A stretch of 64,000 nucleotides of DNA. Origin: Monomorium pharaonis (lineage: Eukaryota; Arthropoda; Insecta; Hymenoptera; Formicidae). The translations under genes and the position numbers were made by a program. The notes beneath the pieces are model-generated. The model made no database searches. It had not been told where the DNA came from and worked only from the letters and a program-made list of their open reading frames with translations. This document shows, in pieces, positions 48,212-60,125 of this stretch (its first letter is position 1; every line of letters begins with the position of its first letter). The DNA lies in the NCBI RefSeq assembly GCF_013373865.1, contig NC_050468.1, positions 7,130,510 through 7,194,509 on the forward strand, in the 5' to 3' direction.

Positions 48212-49180
48212 GAACGTCTATAAACCTGGCACAGCCATTTTAACACAATCGAAGAAAACTTATATGTATAGAAATTTAGTACTCCTTTGTTGTTAATTAG
48301 TTGCTCCATTCCCGATTTTGTTGCTCCAGCCGATTTGGAAAAAATAGAGGCTGTGCCAACTTAAAATTAAGCTAGCACAACAAAATTTTTTTTTTTTTAA
48401 TTAAACAAATGCAAATTCCTTTAGATCTAATTAGTTGCTAATTAATTGCTCTATTCTCGAATCTTTTTCTCCATTATTAAACCCCGAAAACCACCCCCAA
48501 AGTTACCTTATATATAGTAACAAAACGTTCTAAAATTATAAATAATCACATATATATTGATTACCTTACAAGATTTGTTGCTCGACTAATTTCGGCATTA
48601 AAATCTTTCTCAATTTAGGTGCTCGAAGAATATGCAGGTTTCGAATTTGTTGCTAATTGTTTATTGCAAATAAAGTGGCTGTTATAAACTGTAAGCAACA
48701 AAATCGATAAAGCGTTATCAATCGAGATATAGTTACTATTTTCAGTTTTAATGTTGTGCTAATGTGGAGTAGCTAGGGGTGGAGCAACAAAATCGGAATT
48801 GTTATAAATTGCGAGCAACAAAACCGAGAAATCGTTATTATTCGATATATGTGGTTATTTATAATTTTAGAACGTTTTACTATAGGGTAACTTTGGGGAT
48901 GGTTTTTAAGGTTTAATAATGAAGCAAAAAATTTGGGAATAGAGCAACCAATTAGCAACTAATTAAGTCTACAGAAATCAACTGCATTTATTTAATTAAA
49001 AAAAAATTTTTTAGGGTTGTGTTAACTTTATTTAAATTTGGCACAGCCACTGGTATCTCCGAAGTGGCTCGAGCAACAAAATCGGGAATGGAGTAACAAA
49101 TCAGCAACAAAAGAGCACTAAAGTTATGTATAAGTTTTATTCGATTGTGCTAAAGTGGCTGTGCCAACTTTATAGACGTT
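48212..49180. mobile_element. 970-bp foldback element
   Basis: The left end aacgtctataaacctggcac pairs with the right end gtgccaactttatagacgtt. The arms stay paired inward (ttgttgctccattcccgatt and its complement near 49,080) to a centre near 48,700. No coding potential is evident; the 61-codon minus frame in it is part of the arm. Class unknown. Confidence 0.7.
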
Positions 49181-49189
49181 TTCGAGAAA

Positions 49190-50090
49190 TAAGAGGGTTC
49201 CGAATTAGGAAACTGTTCCCATTTTGGTGCCTTTTCTTTAATATTATTATTATTATTACAAAGAATGTATTGCGAGAAACAGAAATGTATTGAGTCCTTG
49301 ATATAAGTGAAAAATATTTATTAAATGAAACTTTTGCGTTACGTATTATGTGGATTTATTTTTTGTTTATCGTCAAGCGATGCACACTTTCGTGTTGTAT
49401 ACGAATTTTTTTAGATTTTATTAAAAATTTTGACTTTACAATGCCAATTAAAAGTTATCAATATTAAAATGTTGATGACTTCTTAATCTTCTTTTTTTCT
49501 GATCAATGACAAAAACATTTTGATTATTAATCTTTTCATAGTTATGGCCTTTCTAGAAAAAAATGAGTTTATATTGAAATAATTCTATGAATGTTCAAGA
49601 ATGTTGATTACATAAAATTTGAAGTCAAAATAGCAAAATTTAAATTGGCGAATCCAATATGGCGAATAAAAGAAAATTAATTTATTCAAATTTGGATGTA
49701 TAAAATGGATGCTTATTTAGGATTTTCCAGATTATTGATCACAAATCTGAAATAAAAGTTTAAATTCTTTTACAATTTTGCGTAGGTAAAAATCACGCAT
49801 TGTCATTTACCTGTTTGTCATCACTGTAGACCAGTAATGGCATACGTACACAAGCGACGCACTGTGTCATATTATTTATTCATACATATACTATTTCATC
49901 GAAGAACATGCAACACACTTCATCATATACCATTATTTAGTTTAAAATTTGGATAACAATGGTTGCAGAAATAGTTATTGCTGCTTTTACTGCAGGTAGA
50001 TAATTTTTAAACGAACAAGTGACTTCAAATACATTTTTGCGCATGAATATTTTATAAGTTTTATTACGATTTACTTTTGTTATTTTTAAT
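49190..50090. other. Intergenic with diverged repeat, no gene
   Basis: A stretch near 49,600-49,680 (gaagtcaaaatagcaaaattt..aatatggcg) is an inverted match to parts of 51,640-52,020, so both are probably pieces of one repeat family. Nothing else supported. Confidence 0.4.
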
Positions 50091-50907
50091 GATTGTTGCT
50101 ATAAATACAGATAAATATATTCCGAAAAATCAATTGTTTCTAAGTCTTATCTCTAATAATTCTTATTTATTTAATAACGGAAATACTAAAACCTTGTCAA
50201 ATCGGAAATATTAAAATTTTTATCAGCGATAAATTAAATTGAGTATTCGAAAATTTGATGTGAATCGTGAATCAAGCACGATTAACGTCAAATCTTAATA
50301 TCTTAATGTTATCGCTCTTCATAAGATATTACACAAATCACAGAGATAGCATATCTTATTAAAAACAATTATGTTATAATAAACAGATGGGTATAAAAAA
50401 CAACAACTGTAAAAAAGTTAAAATAAGTAAAAATGATATCTGTTCTAAACATCGAATTTAATCATTTATTTAGAAATGCGTAACTCTAATATTTTATTAA
50501 ATCCAAATAAATGACACTACGTATCTTTGAAATTAAGTCGTCACAGATAGTCATATAAAGTTTTTGTCTTATATTAATGTAAAAATTCCTATCATAATTT
50601 TTTAGAATATTTAACGACTACTCTGTACGTTTATAAATCAGATGAATATAAAACCGAAAATAAAAGTTTCCATGTATTTCTGTATCTATCTAAAATCAAG
50701 CAAATGCCGAATACATAGATATGACGTAAATATAAAATATGATTATTTGCGTGTATATTTTATCTGTTCCTGTTTTTTTTTTAATAAAATCTTATCAAAT
50801 AATTCCAAAATTTTAACTTAAATCTCAATCTCTCAGAACATTTTTATCTGATGACTTAGTTTCTTATCTAGTTTTCAGTTTTTTTGTATAAATTGATATT
50901 ACTACTG

Positions 50908-50966
50908 TATAAATATGCGATCATTACTAACGGTTTCCAGTACGCATCTGTCACGCAGCGGCTACA
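50908..50966 (+). promoter_or_regulatory. Core promoter and noncoding exon 1 of gene B6
   Basis: TATAAATA at 50908-50915, exon-1 sequence acgcatctgtcacgcagcgg, donor ctaca|gtaagt (GT at 50967). About 0.8 kb upstream is homologous to the B1 promoter region. Intron 1 is 50967-52349 and contains a (CA)n tract and a MITE. Confidence 0.7.
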
Positions 50967-51026
50967 GTAAGTAAAGCTAATTTTTTTATATGTGTTTTAT
51001 ATATATTAAGAGTTTACAAATTGTGG

Positions 51027-51028
<2 letters not shown>

Positions 51029-51075
<47 letters not shown>
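51029..51075. repeat. (CA)n microsatellite
   Basis: A pure AC dinucleotide tract, 47 bases, inside intron 1 of B6. Confidence 0.9.
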
Positions 51076-51077
<2 letters not shown>

Positions 51078-51696
51078 TGCTATTCGCTGAATTTTATGTA
51101 TTTAATAATCAATATATAATCTGTTTTTAATAAATATTTATTGATTATCACATTTATAAGTATGCCACTATAAATTAGTGAATATCCACTGATTGTGATT
51201 TAGAGACGATAAAACCTCAATTTTTGAGTGTAACCCTGTAATTTGTTGAAAAGTCATCATTGACTTATTACAAATTATAAACTTGAATTTTTTATTTGAT
51301 TGTAAAAGAATACAAAAAATTAAAATTTTATTACGATAATTATACTGTTTACATTTGTAATCAAACTATATGCAAAGTATATTTCACGTTCAGAATACTT
51401 CTACAGTTCAAAATGCATTGTAGGCTAAATCATTATACGTATGTATCTCCATGTAGTATGTTTTTCGATGAAATAATAGATGTGTGAATTAATAATGACA
51501 ACGAATAGTGATATAGCGCGTCGGTTGTGTGCGTACGCTGTTTGGGGATCAGAACTGACATTTCTGATGATCTGTAATGATGACAAACAGGCAAATAACA
51601 ATTGTTAATTTTTTGGAAAGTAACCAAATTGTGAAGCTATTTAAATTTTGCTATTTTGGTTTTAAATTTGTAATCGGCTATCCCAGAAATTCTATT

Positions 51697-51914
51697 CTCT
51701 AAATTACAATTAGTATATTTCCACTGACTTTTAGTGGTATATTTATAACTGTGAGAATTAGTGAGTATCCACTAATTTTTTGTAATTTTTAGATTAAAAA
51801 TTAGTGTAATTACTGAAAAATCAGTGTATTTATTTTATTGATTGACAAGTTATACCACTGAAATTAGTGTATTTCCACTGATTTCAGTGATTTTTCACCG
51901 ATTGTAATTTAGAG
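51697..51914. mobile_element. 218-bp MITE in B6 intron
   Basis: The ends ctctaaattacaat and its exact complement flank internal repeats of ccactgatttcagtg type. A partial relative lies at 51,145-51,215 (ccactgattgtgatttagag). Confidence 0.6.
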
Positions 51915-52349
51915 AGTAAATAACCAATTTATATCCTAATTTGAAAAAATAATTTGTTTTTGTTTTTGTTTGCCATATAGGATCTGTCATTTTTAATTCC
52001 GCTATTTTGACTTCTCATTTGTAATCAGCGAAAACTCAGATTTACCTCAATATAAAACTTATTCCTTCTTAGAAAGTTGTGACTACAAAATGGTTAACTC
52101 TTATTATTAACGGATTATATATTTTTATTTTTAACTTTTTTATATTTTAAAATTTATTTTTTATTTATCTTTTTGTACTTAATATTTATGTCTTATTTTA
52201 TGTATTTTTGTATTTATTGTTTATCTTTTGTTAATATATAATCGTATATGTTTTAATAAGTTGATGTTTCGATAGAAAACATTTTTTTAATAATGCTTTT
52301 TATTAACTGCATATACATAAGATATATTGTAATACGTATTAATTTGCAG

Positions 52350-53075
52350 ATGAAGTTTACGTTAGGATTGATTGCTATTTTGGCCATTGCGAATCTGGGA
52401 CAAGCTTACTCGGTCTTGGATTTCAGCAAGAAATTGATAATAGAAATGGAGCAAAATTCAGAAGAAGATATTGAAAAAAGACTAGAACTATTTGAAGAAC
52501 TAATGGACTTCTTCTATCTTGTCAATCGGTCGAAAGAATTTAGTGACATATTAGAGGATTATCTAATTGAAGATTTGAAAATAGAACAAGCTATATTATT
52601 TCTTTTTACAAATGAATTCCACGATCTGTTAAGTGCTCTCGAAGCTCTTAAGGAATTTCAAGCATTGGTAGTATATCTAGATAAGGCTGGACTCATTATT
52701 GTTGAACTTATCCAAGAATTTCATACAAGCTTCCGCATGAAAGATTATGTACCACCCAAGATAGAAGGCTTTTTCAAGTCTCTAATTAAGACGCAAAAGA
52801 TCAGTGATGGAATGGAAGGAATGATTAAGGATCTTTATAATGCACTACCTTTGGACAAAATTGATGCTCGTTACGAAGAAACGTTGAGGACTTCGAAAGT
52901 TTATGCTGATTTTATTACGAAAGTTACGTCAAAGGAGATGGAGAAAATCATCAATGATCTAATCGCTCATAAAACCTACAAGGAATTTATTACAAAGACC
53001 AAAGAAAAAGGTTGCGATTTTGAAGGGTTATCAATTCTTAATGCAAGAATAATTGGCATTAAAATAGAAAAATAA
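52350..53075 (+). CDS. G12-like secreted protein B6, most diverged member
   Basis: 241 aa on one exon, ATG at the acceptor junction (ttgcag|ATG). The signal peptide is 1-19 (MKFTLGLIAILAIANLGQA) followed by YSVLDF in place of YPFLDY. The linker is charged (MEQNSEEDIEKRLELFEEL), unlike the Gly/Asn linker of B3 and B5. Half-repeat 1 is altered: DFFYLVNRSKEFSDILEDY replaces DFxNLIPAEEF, losing the conserved NL(I/L)P. Connector DYVPPKIEG and half-repeat 2 (DLYNALPLDKIDARYEETLR, YKEFITKTKEKGCDFEG) remain recognisable. It carries the only mature-chain cysteine I see in the array, near residue 221. AATAAA at 53189-53194. The frame extends upstream to 52293, but that part lies in the intron. Secreted, function inferred from family. 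Confidence 0.9.
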   Translation: MKFTLGLIAILAIANLGQAYSVLDFSKKLIIEMEQNSEEDIEKRLELFEELMDFFYLVNRSKEFSDILEDYLIEDLKIEQAILFLFTNEFHDLLSALEALKEFQALVVYLDKAGLIIVELIQEFHTSFRMKDYVPPKIEGFFKSLIKTQKISDGMEGMIKDLYNALPLDKIDARYEETLRTSKVYADFITKVTSKEMEKIINDLIAHKTYKEFITKTKEKGCDFEGLSILNARIIGIKIEK

Positions 53076-53434
53076 AATCAGCTAATCTACTGAACATTTT
53101 CTGCTTGTAATTGATTCAAATAAATTATTTGTTAATAAAATAACGAAATAGAAGTTACTAATATAATAATTATTGCATCTGACCTACCAATAAATGTATT
53201 AAATGAAATAAACAACTTATTTTTTTCTTCTCTTATATGCCTTTAAATGTAATTAAATATTCTCGGAAAGGAAACTTCACGGGTAGGAAATAGAGGAGAA
53301 ATAGAGATAACGAATTTTTTATATTTTCTTTACATCTTTAATATGATATGTACACACACATTACATATTTTTTTATATGTGTAATTTTTGATAATGATTA
53401 TTGTATGTATGTACATTTGTTTTGTTGATAATGC

Positions 53435-53436
<2 letters not shown>

Positions 53437-53479
<43 letters not shown>
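53437..53479. repeat. (GT)n microsatellite
   Basis: Downstream of B6, with flanks homologous to the tract downstream of B3. Confidence 0.85.
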
Positions 53480-53483
<4 letters not shown>

Positions 53484-54750
53484 CGCGTGCTTGTGTGTAT
53501 GTGTATGTATGTGTGTTATCTGTAGGCAGGTCTAATTTACCGATAAAATACAGTCATTTTTGTGGAACATCTATGTTTTATTGTTTTTATATATCATTTT
53601 CGAAATCCTTTTGATTGAAAGTATATGCATTATTACCAGTCTATATTGCAAAATTTATGTTGAAAACTTTTATAAATTACAAAAAAATTTCAAAATTACG
53701 GTATTTTTTACCGCTTCATAGTTAAGAATGGTGCGTGGAGCTGTCACGTCATAACAATATTTGTTTCGTATAAAAGATCTATAATTTGTATTTACAAAAT
53801 TCAATATTGTATACATGTAAATGACAGGACCAATCTGGAATTCTTAAAATTAAACCTTGAATTAAACTTTGATGCTTAATTGAATTATAATTGTTCTACG
53901 AAAGTTCAAGTTACATACATATAAAAAGGCGATAAGTAAAGTAACATAAAAATTTTTTTTCTCGGTTTAAATCCAATTTTCAGTTTGATATTAATACGTG
54001 TATTTTAATTCTGAAAAAAATTTTGAAATTTATGAAAGAAATACATATGAAATATTGTTAATAATGCATTAATAATTATTAATTTTGATCAAGTTTGATC
54101 ATTATATTTTATTCACGGAAAGAATCTAATCAAAGTGCATATAAATAAGTAGTAGAGAGAGCGTAATGCTAACTGATTGTTAAATACGGCATGAAAGGTG
54201 GCTTTTCTACGAGTTTTCATCTGGTTCGATTATGTATATATGCTTGCTTGCTATTTATAAAATTAATTTAAGTAAATATCTTTTTTGTTAGACTTTCACT
54301 TATTGTTTACGTTATTCGGAATTATTCTGGAAATTATTCTAGTCTGATTAAACGATTCCGATGGAAACAATTCGATTTGCACCTGTAAATTGTATAATCT
54401 TTAATTGTATAAGCCCATATTTTTGTGAGTTGATAGCTTTAGCTTCAAAAAGTGCAACATAAAATTATATAAAATAATATTAAAATGTTTCTCTTTTTTT
54501 TTATTCACTCCACTAATTCTTATTATATATACTTTAAACACATAAAAGAATATTTAAGTCTGTAAAACCAATTCAAAGAGATTTATTTGAAACTATAATA
54601 TCAGTAATTGTCGTCAGTTTAGCATGCTTTTTTCTAAAAACTGAAGTTTTTTTAGAAGCTGCTTTCAAGATATATAATTTGATTGTAAATAATTAATATA
54701 AAATTTATTAAATAGAGATAATTTGTTTTTGTAAATTAAAAATTATGAAT
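53480..54750. other. Intergenic AT-rich, no gene
   Basis: The first 100 bases match the B3 3' flank. No ORF, repeat boundary or RNA gene can be supported in the rest. Confidence 0.5.
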
Positions 54751-54879
54751 AATAAAAAATTTGTTCGTGTTTTGCATGCAACATTGCATTTTTTGGAAAC
54801 CGTTAATCACTTCTGAAGGGATACATTTTACGTATGCGAATTGTCCTTGTATGCGTACTGAACACACAGCATCGTTATT

Positions 54880-55200
54880 TCTTTGGTTCTTGTCCCTTTC
54901 TTTATCAAAGTCGGCCGTGTTTCTTTATGCAAAGGATGTCTTCGTGAGCCACCTTGCTCGAAGAAAAGATTCCAGAGTCCCCAGAGGTTGAATGGAGTTG
55001 ACGTATTGAAAAGGGGCGATGCTCTTTCTCACAGACCAAAGGAACGAACGCTCGATCTCTGTCGACTTAACAAGACAACGAGCGCCGCGTTGTCTTTCGC
55101 GAACGATATAAACGCATTCTCTAATTCCGCTTTTGACTTGGCTTTTCCTGACATTTGCAAGGAACTCTTTCCTCGGGCGAAGCAACGCAGATGATTAATC
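54880..55200. other. GC-richer island with overlapping ORFs
   Basis: A plus frame (54,883-55,194) and minus frames (54,925-55,232) overlap; none matches a known family. It could be a regulatory island or an isolated exon. Confidence 0.25.
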
Positions 55201-56060
55201 TGTCGCTCCGTTCGAATTTCCATAAGCTTCAAAAAATATATGTCTTTATTTGATATTTATATTATTTCTATACAAACTAAAAAATTAATGAAACTTATAA
55301 TGTATTTTTAATAATTATACTATTTAAAATTTAAAATTCTATTCTATATTAATTTTTGTATTTTTGTACTTTCAATTTTTCAATTTTTTTCAGAAAACAA
55401 TGTTTTTTACAATTTAAAACTAAATATTTTGAATTGTTTAATTTATTAATAAATTAAGCCAATTTTTTCACAGTAAATTCTTTTAATTTACATTTTAATT
55501 ATTCTATATGAAATTATCTATAAAAGAAAATATACATGGGGTAAAGATATCTAATACGAAACATGTATCTAATATGACACATCTAATTATTGTACAAACG
55601 CGACCATTTTCGTAAATGTTACTGTTTCATGTTAGTAATTGATAACTGTGAAATCTCATGTAAGTGGCAGCCGCGTAATGCACGTGTATACATATGTACA
55701 AAGATTTTGTTTACAGGTGCTTACATATAACAATGTTTTTCAAAGTGCTATTTAAAAAGTTTGTAAGTAATGTAATTTAGTAGCAAATTAACGTTTATAT
55801 TTAACATGGTATTAACAGCAATTAAAATATGTAACTATAATTTTTTGAAGCGGGTAAATATTTTAAGTCTAATAAAGGTTATCGTAATAAATAAAATACA
55901 CTTTGAGATTAATACCTGTTAGTAATAAAATTGAAATATACACTATAGTAAGTAATAAACACATGAATATTAGTTATAAAACTATGTAAATATTTTAAGT
56001 TGAAAGTTATTATTTAAGAAACATAAGCTTTTAAAAAATTGTATTGCGTAATAGGCACCC
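55201..56060. other. Intergenic AT-rich, nothing seen
   Basis: Low-complexity AT-rich DNA without a supported feature. Confidence 0.5.
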
Positions 56061-56064
56061 TATA

Positions 56065-56260
56065 CACACAGAAAAAGTTTCTTTAGATTTAATAAACAAT
56101 TTTTTGTTCAACTATTCCAAAGCATATATTTGCTTGGTTTTAGTAAATTTTAAACAAATTTCTTTAAATTTAATCAAATTTATTAGAAACAAAGAAATAT
56201 ATACTTTGCAATAGTCGAACAAAACGGTTTATTAAATTTAAAGAAATCTTTCTGTCTGTG
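56065..56260. mobile_element. Complete 196-bp MITE, TA target duplication
   Basis: The ends cacacagaaaaagtttcttt and the complement of aaagaaatctttctgtctgtg pair over most of the element. TA flanks at 56063-56064 and 56261-56262 suit a Tc1/mariner-type MITE. It is the uninterrupted relative of the split copy at 46,376-47,173. Confidence 0.7.
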
Positions 56261-56499
56261 TACATAAATCTATATATACATTTTTAATAATATAATTATT
56301 ATTATACTTGTGATAAGAAATAAATATGTACTAAATTTTCCAATAACAGTGTGCTTAAAAAAAGTATTTATTGTACGTATTATAAATTATGAAATGCTTA
56401 AACGCAGAAGGAAGACATTTGCCAGTTCTAAAGCAAACGCTTGTACATATCAGATTTCACTGCCATTTTCGCGCGCCTCGACAGTACAAGTATTAATGT

Positions 56500-57110
56500 C
56501 GGTTTAGTGCTGGTTCACGTTCGGCCGTTTCGTCGCGTTTCGCCGCGGGCCGCTTAGATGCAGACTACGCGACCGGAAGTTTTGGTACGCGTGAAGACGA
56601 GGACGAGGCTGAAGCTCGCCAAGGCTTCCGCGGTTCGCCTGCTGACTTTGCTGCGCGTCTTATCCGCACGGCAATCCAAACTTTGCTAAGTCAATAGAGG
56701 CGACCCTCCACGGATGAGAGGCTTCTGCGTCATGCTCTTCGATTAGTTTCGTTCCAGAGTCCCGGTACTACCGGCTGCGGGAACTTACGAGTCGTCACGA
56801 CCGAGTGGTTTGTCTTTCTTCGACCTCAACGACGGCTTCTTCCGTTACTTCGCTCTTTTATACTTCATCACGTCGGCGCCCGTTCACGAAAGAAATAAAA
56901 AGGTTGTGCGTCCGTCTCGGTGGTTAAAAAACGTCGTAATGGTGGAAAGTACTCGGCTGCAATGTATCGACATTGTTATTGGGTTTTGTGGCGGATCGCA
57001 ACATTTGGTCCACTCGTCTACGGAACTTGCGAATGGTTCATTGAAAATGTCCACTGTACAATTCTTTGATAGCGCACTCTGGAAATCAATTAAACCCACA
57101 TTATAAGATA
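56500..57110. other. GC/CpG-rich island
   Basis: A strong rise in GC and CpG relative to its surroundings, with overlapping frames of 71 (minus) and 98 (plus) codons and no recognised domain. It contains a good minus-strand TATA box, listed separately, and probably marks a promoter region. Confidence 0.4.
56789..56862 (-). promoter_or_regulatory. Possible minus-strand core promoter and 5' exon
   Basis: On the minus strand TATAAAAG (plus 56855-56862) is followed about 30 bases later by gccgtcgttgaggtcg, a plausible start region, and about 70 bases later by a donor gactc|gtaagt (plus 56783-56788). A leftward transcript with a short noncoding first exon is possible. No downstream coding exon was identified, so this is inference from motif spacing. 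Confidence 0.3.
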
Positions 57111-57583
57111 TATATTTCGCGCGCGCGCATTGGAATTTACTTTCAAAAATATTTTAATTTAATTTTTTAAAATAAAGGTCATAATTGTTTGAAATTAATC
57201 GTTTACCTAGGTAATACTAGTTTATGAAGCAATACACAAGGTAATACTTTGAAATCATTACTTAAGAACTACTATAAAGTATCGAATATCTGTTGTAGAT
57301 TTATTTTTATAACGGTTTTCATATTTTCGGCAGTTTTTTTTTGCAGCAAATAGCTGAGTATGTACACAAGGTCTTTGAGTTTTCTGCAGATTTTAATGTA
57401 ATATGTTAATCTCTCAGATTGCAAGTATCGCAAAATACATATTATATCAAGTGATTATAATGACTGACGCATTAAGTATGCATTAATAATTTTCTTGGAA
57501 CAAGAAATAAAATATTTGGTATGAGTGCATCTTTATATATATGTATAAAACTACGTGTTATAATATTTTTGAAATATTTTAGT

Positions 57584-57617
57584 CAAACCAAACACCATAG
57601 CTTTGGTGTTTGGTTTG
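57584..57617. repeat. Perfect 14-bp-stem hairpin
   Basis: caaaccaaacacca and tggtgtttggtttg surround a six-base loop. Isolated in AT-rich DNA; likely a minimal MITE remnant. Confidence 0.6.
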
Positions 57618-57675
57618 CAATGTATTATAAATCGTTGCTATGTAACAAAGTCACTGTGCTATCATGATGTAAGAA

Positions 57676-57770
57676 GGCTGCGTTCCAATATTACTACCAG
57701 TACTGAGAATCTATAGTATACGTAACGGAAATTATAGATTTTTAGTACAGGCAGTAAAATTGGAACAGCC
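57676..57770. mobile_element. 95-bp MITE with GGCTGCGTTCC ends
   Basis: Related to the 98-bp copy at 20,813. The left end is ggctgcgttccaat and the right end is the complement of attggaacagcc, with inner cagtactgagaatctatag pairing. GAA flanks both ends and may be the target duplication. Confidence 0.65.
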
Positions 57771-57779
57771 GAAGAAAGG

Positions 57780-59215
57780 TGAAACAAAATCAAATAGACG
57801 CAGTATCAATGATTGATACCAATCACGTTTCGGTCAAAATGCTAAAAAGTTAAAAATGATTACATGTACATGCATTACCTGTATATGTTGATACATTTAA
57901 GATTATTTTCGTATTTAATTCTTCGGTGATATTTTGATCCAAATGTGATTGACTGCTTTATTGTTGGTTTCCATGCGCAGTGCTTTACCTTTCTTCCTAC
58001 ATCATGCGTGTTATTATTTATGCGGTAACAGTCGGTAATAACGTATGGATAGCAATGCAAGCGGTTTCGCGTATCATCATATTATTCTTCAAAACACGAA
58101 CATGATGAATAATACACGATTCTTTTTGAACTCTTTACGTGTATCTATTCATACTAATTAGCTATACTTATAATAATGGCGATTTATTAATATATTAAAA
58201 TAATAAAAATAATTATTGAGGTAAATATGCATGTCATAAATTGTTTGAATGCAATTGCTTAAATTAAACATGGATTGAAAAATTTGAAAGAGAGGAATTA
58301 TAACAATATTTACGGTTAATAATTATTTCTTTAATGATATTTGTATTTTACTCTTTAAATTATTTGTCTGTACCGAATGTAATTTGTTCATCGTTTTTGA
58401 ACTAAAAGCGCGAAATAATAAGCGAACCATCGAATGATTCGAGTAGCGGAAAGCCACAATATATTGAACGTTTATTAAAACGTTTATTTAATGGGATTTA
58501 TGCGTTCTTAATGTATTGCGCAATACTGAATTCCAATTGTATATTTTTTGAACGGTTTATTGTTTTAATTAGTCATTAACTTCATTAATTGTATCGCACG
58601 ATGTCGGCGTGAAATTATCAACATCATTTACGAATTTTTAGGTCATTAATAAAATGATTATGGAATTAATTTTAAGTTCATCGGAGTCGCAATGTGAAGT
58701 TAGTTTTATTAGTAAGTAAAATTGCATAAATACATGCGTTTGTATTTTAATATTATTTAATTATGTAACATAAATTCGGTGCTTAGGGGAGATCAAGTTA
58801 TCAAATGTGTACCACTTAAATTATTTTGTTATATTTCGCATTTAGTATTATTTGCAAATAAACGTTTGGAATTGTAGTTTGATATTCAAGGCATCTATTA
58901 TTATAGGTTAAACTTGTCACTAATGACAAATTAATATGTTATAAACTTTTTTGTAACATGCTACAAAAGGTACGATTTAGGAAATTGTTTGTCTAAATTG
59001 TACCTCCTGAAAATATTGAATTTGTGAATAAAAATAATTAAAAATATAAGATTAATAAAAGGAATTATTAATAGCCTATTTTATTCATAATTTATTAAAC
59101 AAAGGATTCAAATATTTAAAAATTTAAAAACTTTCAAAGAAACTTGAGTTTTGATCGTATATAATAAAAAGTACTATAATATTAATTATGCCATGTAGAG
59201 AAATGAAAGTGCACG
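57780..59215. other. Intergenic AT-rich, no gene
   Basis: Contains one 61-codon minus frame without motif. Nothing supported. Confidence 0.5.
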
Positions 59216-59219
59216 AATA

Positions 59220-60125
59220 TAGGGTAAACTCGGATAAGATAGCCATAGTTTTTTTAAATGCAAAAAACATATTTTTATTTTTATTATTTTTTAATAGCGT
59301 TTGGTATATTACTTCACTGAAGCTTTAAGTATGTAAAACTATCGACATTAAAGAGAAAATACTTAATAAAAATTTTTTATTATCAAAATATTGAAACATG
59401 AACATTGGCCATCTTTCACAACTTTTAGGGGAAAGATGGCCATAGTATTATAAAACAGTTGGCTATACATTTTTTATGTACTTAACATTTCTAGAATGAT
59501 AAAAAAACTTATACTTTTACATATTTAGTTTTATTGCCACATATTATCATGTTTAATTTTATTTTTAAACATTTTTCATATTAAATGTTCACACAAGTTT
59601 AGAATCAATTTAACTCATTTTGTCATTATTAAAAAAAGACATATATGATATGTGAAATTAAAATATTAGGTGCATAACTTAATTCTCGTCTTTTTTAGTA
59701 AAATATATACATAAACACTTATCCTGAAATGTCATGGACTATCTTGCCCAAACTGCGAGAGGAAGATAATTATAATATTAATTTAAAAAATAGAAAAGGA
59801 AATAAAAAATATAATTACACATTACAATTTACATACAACTTACATACTTTTGTTACGTGGATAACGTTCATTGCGACAGCACAACTGTAATTTATTCAAC
59901 ATTGTGGCAATTTCTAATGAACACGTGAAAAACTTCGCAGACAGTTAAAAGTAAAACCGTGATTTGACATCCACAACATCATTATTTTGAATAGTATACG
60001 CACATAAACTAGAGTAAATATTGATTATCTTTGAAAATAATTACGAGAACACATTAACAATTATTGGAGAAATTATAGCCATTGGCCATCTTTTCCGTAT
60101 GGCCATCATACCCTAACTTACCCTA
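59220..60125. mobile_element. 906-bp TIR element with TAGGGTAA ends
   Basis: The left end tagggtaaactcggataag and the right end (complement tagggtaagttagggtatga) are inverted copies. Internal repeats of gatggccata recur near 59,400-59,460 and 60,090. No ORF is present, so it is a decayed, non-autonomous DNA transposon. A TA-type target is plausible. Confidence 0.6.

Noticed and set aside
57584..57617. Hairpin as a microRNA precursor
   Set aside because: A 14-bp stem is far too short for a pre-miRNA.
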